Assembly: GCA_911728455.2 (NCBI GenBank)
Contig: OU452223.1
Location: forward strand, 18,037,802-18,101,801
Source: Marthasterias glacialis
Taxonomy: Eukaryota > Echinodermata > Asteroidea > Forcipulatida > Asteriidae
Reading direction: 5' to 3'
Length of the DNA stretch: 64,000 nt
Shown: positions 56,801-63,863 of the stretch, piece after piece
Position numbering within the stretch: the stretch's first letter is position 1
Layout of the letters: each line of letters begins with the position of its first letter
Made by a program: the position numbers and the translations under genes
Notes under the pieces: model-generated
Database searches by the model: none
What the model was told of the DNA's origin: nothing
Seen by the model: only the letters and a program-made list of their open reading frames with translations

Positions 56801-59800
56801 ATACAAACGTGTCTTTTTACACGAATCTGTTTTCACTCTGGTGAAATTTCTACATGCTATTTTTTTTTACATGTTATTTTTTGTTTATTTATTCCATGAA
56901 CGATGGATAGGTGCAAATTGCACCCAAATATCAAGCGTTCATTTCCTTGTACAGAGAGCACTTTTACTGGGAAATGGTTCAGGAAGATTCGTCTTCATTT
57001 CTAGTCTGAGTGTCATGGAAAAGTCATGGAAAGATCATTAAAATCAAACTGTGTGTATATCCTGGAAGTTCTAGCTGATCAAAACACCGGACCGGAAGTA
57101 GTTTGATAAAGAACTTGTTGGACATATGGAACAACATTCATTTACTTTCTTTTCCACAGGATTTTTTTTTTAAAGTGACCATACATGTATATTTTTACAT
57201 TACTTTGAACAAATTTTCTTTGAAAAACTAAACAAGAAGTAAACCAAAAACCCATATTTAGTTAAATGTTCACACTGTTTGTTCTTTTTAATGTGTTACG
57301 CTGTTCTGGCAGAGTAAAATGCTAAATACAGTATACCCAAAGAGAAAGGACTGTGTTTCTTTTACATATGTTAAAAGGGTGTGCATGTCATTGGTAAGAT
57401 AGAAACAAATAAATGCTCACAGATTTACACATAATTAGCATTTACATGGTTAAAGATGGTCATAGTGGAAAACTTTCCTTGAAATACTTTTGCCTGAAAT
57501 GCCGTAGTTGTTGAGAAATGAGCAAAGCAATTAGTTTTGATCTGTTGAAAACATTGAAAACAGTGATGACTCAGTTTGTGACCCCGATGACCGATTAAGC
57601 TGACACTTTCACAGGGTTGTTATTTCTTGTAAATGTTGGGTCCCAGAAAGTGAGGACATTGGTCTTTACCAATTACCAATGTTGGCTGGGCACTTTATGT
57701 AGAGTCTCAAAGGGTTAATAAGAACAGTTATTACTTATTAAGAGAATATACAAATTTGATGTTTCATTTTGCCATTTTCCACAGTAGAAATGAAATAAAC
57801 ACCGGCTGCTGTATATATGTGTTGTGCATTAAATATGTTTGATCATGTACAAGTTTCATTATTTATTTTACCCAAAGTGAACACTTCCTTGAAATACACA
57901 ACTGATTTACAGAGTGAAAGGGAAGATCATTGAGGGAGTGACCCTGACACTAAACCAGTACATGTACTCCACTGCACGTTTTAACCTTTTCTGTCAAAGT
58001 TTGACAAATTTACCAACCATTGAATAATAGAGAACAAATTCACTCGGTGGTTCATCTCCAACATTTATACTCAAAGGCAAATTATTTATATGAAATAGTA
58101 TAAGAGTATTTAACCTTCATCAAGGATTTTGCTGTAGCAAAATAGAAATGGTTGAATGAAAGTTTTGTTGTTTCTGAATGCATTTTTGTTTTTGGAGAAA
58201 GCTTAACCTCAAACAGAGTGAGTTTTACAAGTTTTGTTTTAACTCAACACCTGCTCCAAGTACACTGTATAGGAGTTTGAGGTCATCAAACAAAACATTC
58301 CAATCAAGCCTGACATTTTTTGTTCGTATTTTTTTTCATGATTTAACTTTAATCTTCAATTCAATTCAATTAATATTTCAATTCAGTTACAGTACAAACT
58401 AAGAATCAAAGATGTCGTCACAAACAATTAAATGAAGACAAAACCATCAATATAAATTCAAATAGAAAAGATGTTATCAGAAAGCTAATAGTTAACAGTT
58501 AAAAAGTGAGATACTTAATCGCACAGTCACAATTACGTAGATGAGTATAATTTACGTTAAAGGAAGTAAAGTTTAGGTAAACAAAAATGGAATGGAATGA
58601 ACCAGTAATCAGAAATGGGTCTTCATTTATTAACTTTTGCAGTCTAGGGTTTCTGAAATTGGCAATTGATCTATCCAGTTGTAATCGGGCATGAACGGAA
58701 TGACACACATAAAACAAACATTGAGTAACTCCCAAATACTACAAACCANNNNNNNNNNNNNNNNNNNNNNNNNNNNNNNNNNNNNNNNNNNNNNNNNNNN
58801 NNNNNNNNNNNNNNNNNNNNNNNNNNNNNNNNNNNNNNNNNNNNNNNNTGGAATGGAATGAACCAGTAATCAGAAATGGGTCTTCATTTATTAACTTTTG
58901 CAGTCTAGGGTTTCTGAAATTGGCAATTGATCTATCCAGTTGTAATCGGGCATGAACGGAATGACACACATAAAACAAACATTGAGTAACTCCCAAATAC
59001 TACAAACCATAGAGTTCTTTCACTGCCATGCCGATTGAAACTGTTATAAAAGGGAAAGGCGTGTGGGATGGACCGATCATATATCAATTCAAGAAGTTAA
59101 TTTGAGCGTGAAAGGAATTCTCTGACTAGGATCTTAGGTAAACATAACCTTTTGAACCTCGGTCTTGATGGAAGAGGCTGAGGTACATGTGACTTTCATG
59201 TAGAGTGACTTGAACTCAAGAAAAAGTAGATGTTCAAAGAGTTCAAATGAAAATAAAAGAACTATAAAAATGGATTTAGCCGTTGTATATGCTACCAACC
59301 AAAATGATGTGGTATAAATGCAAAAATGTTTTACATCCACACGGTAGTGTCGAAAATTAAGGCCAATAACAATTTTGGGAACAAATACTTCATTACATGA
59401 CGTAAATGAGGTCTGAATTTATTAATGTATCCACTGAGAATGTATCCACAAATTGGAGGAGACCTACATAATACACACATATTTTGACTGAAAGTATTTT
59501 TTATAGAAAACATTTCAGTTTTCCCATATTAAGACTGTTAGGCAGAAACTGCTGTCAATAAATTATTTCAAACAAAAAGCGGGGCACTGGCTGAACTGAT
59601 GACATTTTTTTTTCTGTGTCTGTGTCTGTGAGTGTTAATTAAAACTTGATTGACCTCGGAGTTTGTGAGCTTGATTATTTATGCAATTAACCCTAATTGT
59701 ACATTTTACAAGGATAATCTTGCATTGCTCACTTTCCAGACAACTTGGCTATTTCTGTAAACACTGTGGATTATGAATTAACGGGTGACGATGAATTTTC

Positions 59801-62800
59801 ATTAATTTCAGGTGAGAACACGCACCATGTTCATCCACTACTCAGGGGCTACAAGTCGGCTGTTCTTTCCCACTATCCATCATCGGTGGAGGGGAATCCT
59901 TTTGACACAGAGGGCATTAATATGGTAAGAGATTTTACTGGCAGGAATTAACTACCAGCGCGCTCTCACTTCCATTGACTAATCCGAGCAGCTCGTTAAT
60001 GGCCGTTTTCACCACCGCAGCTATGGCTGCCGCATGCGGGCATAGATGCACACGCACTGTGAATCCTCCACGCTGATTGGTACAAATGCGCGCTGCCGTG
60101 CTATTGTCATGTCACGCGCGCCGCGTGCGGCGGCCTTAGCTCGGATGGTTTAAAACACCATGAAGGAGCGCTGGTCGGATTAGTGTATAGTGAAATTGAT
60201 TTTCTAACAACTTTGAAGTAAACGTCAGCTGGTCGTGGTTATATGAAATGAAATCCATGCACACAATTTTGATTTTTCTTTTTCAATTCTGTTTTGTGAG
60301 TCTTAGTATGTGCTAAAGTGTTACAATGTGTTTTTCTACTACCACAGTTGCTCATAAGTTCAAACTTTGCAGGAGCTCAATTTTTACAACACTAGAAAAT
60401 GCGAACGAAAATTACCAGTTAATCTGCCATATTGAAGAGAAGTTGTCTGTACCCAGTGGCAAAGCAAAGGTCAGAGGTCAACAGACGCTCAATGCCAAAC
60501 TAAATGGGAAAACCAGCCACGGTGTTTTAATATCTCCAGATCAGCAGGATGCTTGGTTTAATACGATTGGTTGTTACGAAGTAGATATGATACTCATTAG
60601 AGGAAATCAAATGTCAGAAGGTGCTGTTTCTTAAAGGAGGTGTCGTTTCTTAAAGGAGGATTATGCCTTTGATACAGATCTCATTAGATCTTATCAAAAG
60701 TATAAGAATTTGGGTCGCGTTTGAATTAGCTGTTGCGGCTTGATTTTCACATGTACAAATATTAGCTGTTGCGGCTTGATTTTCACATGTACAAATTTGA
60801 TAGAGCATTGGCTGCCCAAAGCAACAGCTGCAGCCGTAGCCCTAGCCGCCAATTCAGACTTGACCTCGATACGAGTGTTTTGCAATGCAGTTCGCCCTCT
60901 ACAGTTTTCCCTGGAGAGGTCATTTTCCGAAAAAGGGGCCAGCTGAAAAATTTTTTCACTCCCTACTATGCACAGCAGTTTGGAACCTTTAAATGGCTTA
61001 CATAGTGATCATAAAACACATTCACCAGGCTCACAAAAAATGAAATACAGAAAAAAACAGAATCTTGCTGCTTTGCAAACCAGAATGAACTTCAACAATT
61101 AGTGTTGTGCAGTGGGCTATGTCAGGACCAAAACTTGTTGACCTTTTTCCCCATGACACTGCGGAAAGAAAAGCTTCTTTTGGGTAAAACTGTAGAAGAC
61201 ACTGTAATGGGCATTGCCCTTTTGATTTATACATCAGATACCTGTTGGTCCAAAATTCAAATTATTTCATTGCACTCTATTGAAGCAGCAGAAAATCAGA
61301 GCCCAAGTGTATTTTTCATGCTCTGCTAATAATTTGGCTAATGTGCCAGTGATCCCTTTGCGTTTCAGCCTTTTCCTTAGAAAAAGCATGATTTGAGTGG
61401 TATTGTTTTTCAGAATGTTCGTACCAGTATACATGTAATAAGTTTTCCTGTCCTGCCGCTTCCCAGGTTGTATCGTAAACTTGGGTGTGGTCCCTGGTTA
61501 TACGGTGGTTTCAGGTGGTATGGCTTCTGACTGGCACCCCCCCCCCCCCCCCCCCCGCCCCCGAACAAACATATTGACAAAATAGGGAGACTGCCATCAC
61601 AGGGCTAGATAGCTCATTTCACAGGTTCAAGTCCTGTTCTAGTCAAGTTTTCTTTGTTCACCCAAAAATTGAATTAACTGTACTCGGAAAGTTTCCCGTG
61701 CGGTTTATCACTTGAAGTTTTCATTTTTAGTAAACTATTTTATAGATTTGTCATGTAAGGGTAATTACTAAGGGTGTATTGATTCTTTTAAGAACTAAGT
61801 ATCAAGGTTACAGCTGGGGATAAAATCAAGCATTCGTAAGGCATAGCGTCATTTCTTTATTTCATTTTCTTTTACCACATGGTATGAAGCTCTTATTTTT
61901 CATACGTTGAAATTATTTTGTAAATGTCAACCGTATCCCATGGAATTCCTTGGATTGAGTGAATGTCACATTCTTGGGAAATGTTAAGACCGGGGAGTCA
62001 ATTGAATTTTCAATTGATTTTAGTCCTTAATAATAGTTTTGAATGTTAACTTATGTTTGGTTTGCCTTGTTACTGGAGTAAAGGTCAATCCTAAAACCAC
62101 ACAAACATTTCTCATAATAATGAACTGACTACATTCCATCTTAAACTGTTCATACTTGAACAAGGGTAATAGTTTCTTCAAAATTTCTTTTAACTTTACC
62201 AGGTGTGAAGTTTTGAGGCATTGCATGGTGAGGTATCAATGTATATTTGGTTTGCGGTAACACCATGTGATTATATCTACTTTGCTATATCTACTGTATG
62301 TGAAATGTTCCCATGAAGCTAGCCAAAATGTATTTTGAAACAAAAGTATTTATTAATGGTTACTATGTAAAGATATAGAATAAAAGGATATTTCAATAGG
62401 TAGATACTTTTTGAATTTCTTTTACTATACACTTCAGGGAACAAGTCACTATTGATCGTGACTTTTTCTTATTGTTCCCCGTTTTTCCCCAGCTATGCAT
62501 GCCCAAAGGGCTGACAGTACGCACCCAGAAGCAGGACAGAGAAGCCAAGTTTCATTCCTTCCTGATGACGCGAGAGGACGGCACGAGGACCTACGGCGCC
62601 GCGCTGACTTTCTTCGAGCAGGCAACGTCACCGAAAATCTGCGCGGAAATGGAAGATTTGCAGGTATTGTCAAGAGGGTGGACTGATTATTTCAAATGAG
62701 CTGGTTACAACTTTTTCTGTAGTACATTGTTTACAAAGCTACTTGCTGTAAAATAAGATTACATCTTTCTTCTCCCCCGTAGAAGAAAACTAATTTGTGA

Positions 62801-63397
62801 AACATTTGTAAAAACGATCAATGAATCACTAATTTACCCCATTGATCACAAACATGTATGACCTAAACCAGCATTCTCCATCAACAGTGGTCCCCTGGCC
62901 AAATGCCAGTTAAAACACCTGAGGATCAGTCCAAATTCTCTCCAAGTGGTCCGGCTGGCTAGTTCAGTGTTGACAAGCATCCCTATTAATACGAAATATG
63001 GAGCAGTGAAAATGCTGATCAGTTAAATGACGAGCAAACTGATCTGGCTGGCTAGTCACTGAAAAAGTTGAGGGCAGACTCTGTAAACCCCCCCCCCCTC
63101 CTTTTTTTGTTTCATTCATAGATCAAATTCAAAGAAGAAAGCAAACATCGCAAAATGAGCAATATCGAGTCTCCATCGCGCTCCCACGTCGTGCTGGAAA
63201 GTCTCTCTCCGAAGATGGAACGTCGTGGCTTCTCACCGAAGCATAGACGGTCGTCGAGTCCAGCCGTGTCGTTACAGTCTCCCAAGCCTCGCAGGAAAAC
63301 AACACCGGTTCACATGCCGACCCAGAGGAAAATAGCCAACTTTGACCCCATAAATGATACCATATATGTTGCCAAATGTATATGCCTGATCATGCAG
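31357..63397 (+). CDS. DENND5: DENN domain-containing protein 5 (DENND5A/5B-like), first 4 exons, 3' truncated by window
   Basis: DENND5 proteins (Rab6-interacting protein 1 family) bind Rab6 and act through a tripartite DENN domain as Rab exchange factors in endosome and Golgi traffic; vertebrate members are about 1280 residues. Exons 31357-31453, 59812-59924, 62493-62663 and 63122-63397 join in frame to 219 codons with no stop. Recognised blocks, in order: SRFVDYFVVCGLD (residues 9-21), GENTHHVHPLLRGYKS, HYPSSVEGNPFD, MLCMPKGL, FHSFLMTREDGTRTYGAALT, and RKIANFDPINDTIYVAKCICL. These match the upstream-DENN region of vertebrate DENND5A and 5B at the same exon joins. The remaining DENN, RUN and PLAT domains must lie beyond the window. 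The first intron is 28.4 kb. Sequence does not favour 5A over 5B, as expected for a gene that predates the vertebrate duplication. Confidence 0.93.
31775..31890. mobile_element. Near-perfect 116-bp hairpin MITE with 9-bp target duplication
   Basis: Arms 31775-31828 and 31837-31890 are 54 bp with one mismatch and an 8-base loop. The element is flanked on both sides by atttattac (31766-31774 and 31891-31899). Terminal words are TAGATCC/GGGTCTA; the arm contains ggggcgctgtactcc. A 9-bp duplication points to a Mutator-like mobiliser, by inference. Confidence 0.92.
31980..32530 (+). mobile_element. tRNA-derived SINE region, two partial tandem units
   Basis: Two related units (ggtgtgatcc...cagtttcaggttg) are followed by gactggcacccccaaacaaa, ggagaccgcc and a tRNA-like block. 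That block has a perfect A box (tagctcagttgg, 32450-32461) and a B box-like ggttcatatcc 13 bases later. The spacing is too short for a real tRNA. A second copy is at 61440-61690. Confidence 0.7.
32802..32845. repeat. (TTTA)n microsatellite
   Basis: About eight TTTA units followed by a T-run. Confidence 0.95.
33558..33752 (+). mobile_element. MITE family A, copy 3
   Basis: Termini gggccatggtttcatagagc and gcagctccaggaaactgggcc; interior gcttaccagaataaggttac. Same orientation as copy 2. Confidence 0.85.
34193..34720 (-). other. Longest open frame in the DENND5 intron, unassigned
   Basis: A 175-codon frame starting at ATG 34720 on the minus strand, in a locally GC- and CpG-rich stretch. The product is Arg/Ser-rich with no recognised domain, and a C-run encodes a Gly stretch. 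It may be chance, a regulatory element or part of an unknown transcript. I do not call it a gene. Confidence 0.2.
35693..35709. repeat. G-run
   Basis: An almost uninterrupted run of G just before MITE family A copy 4. Confidence 0.9.
35752..35952 (+). mobile_element. MITE family A, copy 4
   Basis: Termini gggtccaatttcatagagct and agcagctctatgaaattgga are nearly perfect inverted repeats; the interior has gcttaccagaataaggttac. The best-preserved copy in + orientation. Confidence 0.88.
37772..38501. mobile_element. Long-TIR element, family E, interrupted by a hAT-like insertion
   Basis: Inverted arms of about 120-130 bp: left begins aataagcc...gagttagatttgaa, right ends ttcaaatctaactc...ggcttatt. 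Both arms carry gaattcctcag/ccgaggaattc and aagcttttg/aaaagcttgcccc. A related element without the insertion is at 49236-49590. Confidence 0.75.
37942..38314 (-). mobile_element. hAT-like non-autonomous element, family D, with 5-bp target duplication
   Basis: Termini CAGGGCTCGAA and TTCGAGCCCTG, flanked by cattg on both sides (37937-37941 and 38315-38319). It lies inside the family E element. The truncated relative at 19669-19963 runs in the opposite orientation. Confidence 0.85.
38570..38690. repeat. Dispersed repeat F, copy 1 (GGGCATCAAGGCAATG)
   Basis: Contains aagggcatcaaggcaatg and agaggcaattgcctcagtga. Related copies at 54395-54475 and 55637-55770 share the gggcaccaaggc and aggca-tgcct words. 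Confidence 0.5.
40785..40945. repeat. 23-bp TACATG minisatellite
   Basis: Units starting ggtacatacatgtacatgta begin at 40785, 40808, 40831, 40854 and 40877, then decay. Almost every word is self-complementary (TACATGTA), so both strands show long spurious frames rich in Met, Tyr, His, Cys and Val. Confidence 0.95.
41553..41662 (-). mobile_element. MITE family A, copy 5, truncated
   Basis: Starts gggcccaatttcatagagtt and runs through gcaggataccagtcag and ttttggctggtaat, then stops; the right half is missing. Confidence 0.8.
42038..42197. repeat. 90-bp tandem duplication
   Basis: cttaatggttgtactcttgc through ggtaatactgtcaggtca occurs at 42038 and again at 42128 with no difference I can see over 70 bp; the 20-bp joins differ slightly. 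The high identity means it is recent or an assembly effect. Confidence 0.93.
43836..44033 (-). mobile_element. MITE family A, copy 6
   Basis: Termini gggtccaatttcatagaact and agcagctctatgaaattggg; interior gcaggataccagtcacagat and ggtaaccgtattctggtaac. Confidence 0.87.
44570..44585. repeat. G-run
   Basis: gaggaggg followed by an uninterrupted G tract. Confidence 0.9.
44900..45029. mobile_element. Short MITE with GGGGTGGATTTCACAAAG termini
   Basis: Perfect 18-bp inverted termini (ggggtggatttcacaaag and ctttgtgaaatccacccc) enclose about 94 bases with gactagtc/ggactagt words that fold on themselves. Confidence 0.9.
46846..47165. repeat. Dispersed repeat with ATTTATACAGCGCC start
   Basis: aatttatacagcgccggtat, then ttcaaaggcgccttgacaaa and ttccataatataggtgctgc. 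This resembles, from memory, a widespread marine-invertebrate repeat; no open frame of note remains. Confidence 0.45.
47290..47350. repeat. Dispersed repeat G, copy 1 (GCAACAGCTGCAGCCGTAGCC)
   Basis: gcaacagctgcagccgtagc followed by gctaattcggac; repeated at 60815-60865 with two or three changes. Confidence 0.65.
49236..49590. mobile_element. Long-TIR element, family E, uninterrupted copy
   Basis: Left arm gttagatttgaatga...gaattcctcagac...ggggcaagcttttt and right arm aaagcttgccccaa...gtctgaggaattc form an inverted pair around a short spacer. Same words as 37772-38501. Confidence 0.72.
50256..50477 (+). mobile_element. hAT-like element, family H, copy 1
   Basis: Starts CAGGGTTTGCACTTAAC and ends ggagaacgctg, with gactggccagcaggactagt and tggcatttggccagctggac inside. 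An inverted relative is at 62879-63083. Confidence 0.72.
51505..51755. repeat. Dispersed repeat C, long copy
   Basis: Repeated words ggcattttgg, ggccactttgg, gccatttatggcc and gccgctatgggc, ending cttgtggccgccatagtctc. Related in reverse to 16021-16105. Confidence 0.55.
52254..52279. repeat. G-run (19 G, then 6 G)
   Basis: Long G tract, able to form a quadruplex in principle. Confidence 0.95.
52370..52769. mobile_element. MITE with CCCCTTTCACAC termini, 400 bp
   Basis: Left aagcccctttcacac and right gtgtgaaaagggctt are inverted. The interior is GC-rich with many ccccgggg and ccccgtggaat words and a repeated tttcacac/gtgtgaaa near each third, suggesting a composite. Same terminal type as 13073-13328. 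Confidence 0.85.
53716..53955 (+). repeat. Dispersed repeat I, copy 1
   Basis: cagtgcaccctctacagttc, agcagtttgggatctttaaa and the closing ttgttgactttttcc recur in the same order and orientation at 60889-61150. Confidence 0.65.
54395..54475. repeat. Dispersed repeat F, copy 2
   Basis: aagggaaggggcaccaaggc and gaggcaatggcctccgtg; see 38570-38690. Confidence 0.5.
55637..55770. repeat. Dispersed repeat F, copy 3
   Basis: gaaagggcaagggcaccaag, then ggaggcacttgcctccattg and gaagtatcagggcttgg; the fullest copy of the family here. Confidence 0.55.
58588..58748. repeat. 161-bp sequence duplicated across the assembly gap, left copy
   Basis: Starts tggaatggaatgaaccagta and ends atactacaaacca at the gap edge; identical to 58849-59009. 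Confidence 0.97.
58749..58848. other. Assembly gap, 100 N
   Basis: Exactly 100 N, the conventional size for a gap of unknown length. The flanks overlap by 161 identical bases, so the true gap may be zero or negative. Confidence 0.98.
58849..59009. repeat. 161-bp sequence duplicated across the assembly gap, right copy
   Basis: Identical to 58588-58748 and then continues into unique sequence (tagagttctttcactgcc). Confidence 0.97.
59740..59811 (+). CDS. DENND5: Optional 24-codon extension of DENND5 exon 2
   Basis: Use of the acceptor ctcactttccag at 59738-59739 adds exactly 24 codons, starting DNLAISV and rich in acidic residues (ELTGDDEF), with no stop and correct phase with exon 1. Vertebrate DENND5A has, as I recall, an optional insert of the same length at the same S/GEN junction. 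The two sequences are not obviously alike. Transcript evidence would decide. Confidence 0.5.
59812..59924 (+). CDS. DENND5: DENND5 exon 2 (short form)
   Basis: Acceptor attaatttcag, donor ATG|gtaaga; phase 1 in, phase 0 out. Encodes GENTHHVHPLLRGYKSAVL and HYPSSVEGNPFDTEGINM. A second acceptor at 59738-59739 would extend the exon by 72 nt in frame. Confidence 0.93.
59979..60183. mobile_element. GC-rich short element with CTAATCCGA/TCGGATTAG ends, copy 1
   Basis: Inverted ends ctaatccga and tcggattag enclose 187 bases of CpG-rich sequence (ccgcgtgcggcggcc, cgcagctatggctgccgc). It sits 54 bp after DENND5 exon 2. A second copy starts at 63864. Confidence 0.75.
60326..60634 (+). other. Unassigned 102-codon open frame in DENND5 intron 2
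   Basis: The frame has an ordinary protein-like composition (NENYQLICHIEEKL, SHGVLISPDQQDAW) and a plausible acceptor (ttctactaccacag) before it, but I recognise no family and no clear donor. Could be a transposon relic or chance. Confidence 0.2.
60725..60796. repeat. Perfect 36-bp tandem duplication
   Basis: attagctgttgcggcttgat through cacatgtacaaat occurs twice without change, at 60725 and 60761. Confidence 0.97.
60815..60865. repeat. Dispersed repeat G, copy 2
   Basis: gcaacagctgcagccgtagc followed by ctagccgccaattcagac; see 47290-47350. Confidence 0.6.
60889..61150 (+). repeat. Dispersed repeat I, copy 2
   Basis: cagttcgccctctacagttt, agcagtttggaacctttaaa, cttgctgctttgcaaacc and ttgttgacctttttcc follow the same order as at 53716-53955. 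Confidence 0.65.
61440..61690 (+). mobile_element. tRNA-derived SINE, copy 2, with C-run
   Basis: gtggtccctggttatacggt, cttctgactggcacc, a long C tract (about 61539-61561), gacaaaatagggagactgcc and a tRNA-like block with tagctcat and ggttcaagtcc. The A-to-B box distance is even shorter than at 32450. Confidence 0.7.
62493..62663 (+). CDS. DENND5: DENND5 exon 3: LCMPKGL and FHSFLMTREDGTRTYG
   Basis: Acceptor gtttttccccag, donor CAG|gtattg; 171 nt, phase 0 on both sides. Encodes LCMPKGLTVRTQKQDREAKF and HSFLMTREDGTRTYGAALTF, the most conserved part of the upstream DENN module, then an ICAEMEDLQ helix. Base composition is visibly more GC-rich than its flanks. Confidence 0.96.
62879..63083 (-). 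mobile_element. hAT-like element, family H, copy 2, next to DENND5 exon 4
   Basis: Reverse-oriented relative of 50256-50477: starts cagcattctcc, contains ggccaaatgccagttaaaac and ggctggctag, ends agggcagactctg. Flanked by taaac on both sides (62874-62878 and 63084-63088). It ends 38 bp before the exon 4 start. Confidence 0.75.
63122..63397 (+). CDS. DENND5: DENND5 exon 4: basic SP-rich insert and DTIYVAKCICL
   Basis: Acceptor tttcattcatag, donor CAG|gtaagc; 276 nt, phase 0 on both sides. The first two thirds are a basic, Ser-Pro-rich linker (SPSR, SPK, SPKH, SPAV, SPKP). The end, RKIANFDPINDTIYVAKCIC, aligns with the RDTLYVSKCICLI strand of vertebrate DENND5. Confidence 0.94.
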
Positions 63398-63863
63398 GTA
63401 AGCTAGATAATAGTATTAATAATAATCATATTTTTTACACAGTTCTTATATTGCGCTTTATAACACCCGAAGGGCATCTTAAAGCCCTCATTATTTTTTC
63501 TACAGGTATAATGCAAAGCTAGGGTTTTTTTTTAACCAGAAGACCCATTTTACATGTATGTAACGGTTTACAAGATGCTGTTTCTGCCTTGATGACAAGT
63601 TTCAAAGTAAACTCCCAAGATTATATAAATTTGTTTTGGATTTTTTGTGTACAAGTTTGTAACGAGTATAACACACCATAACTAATCCACCATATGTTTA
63701 TAAACTATCTGTGAGGTTTTTTTTTAACCATTAAATGCTGTAAAATTTTTACTGCCCACATGTACGCATATTTATTTTTCTAATAATTTATTTCCTCATA
63801 TTTATTTCCAGTGCAATTGTACTTAATTTTTGCTGCACTGGCTCTTTTTGTCTAGGTTATAGA
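63398..63863 (+). other. DENND5 intron 4, partial
   Basis: Starts gtaagc after exon 4. A short repeat fragment (atattgcgctttataacacc, cgaagggcatcttaaag) lies at about 63448-63490; nothing else recognised. Confidence 0.6.

Larger units (their letters stand above)
31454..59811 (+). other. DENND5 intron 1, 28.4 kb, repeat-rich, no gene recognised
   Basis: Open frames up to 175 codons occur on both strands, but none shows a family motif or matched splice sites. Stretches between the repeats listed separately (for example 36000-37770, 39100-40780, 45030-46840, 47500-49230, 56100-58580) hold nothing I can name. Confidence 0.6.

Noticed and set aside
58739..58996. Minus-strand open frame across the N gap
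   Set aside because: It exists only because unknown bases were translated; the same 50 residues also appear left of the gap through the duplicated flank.
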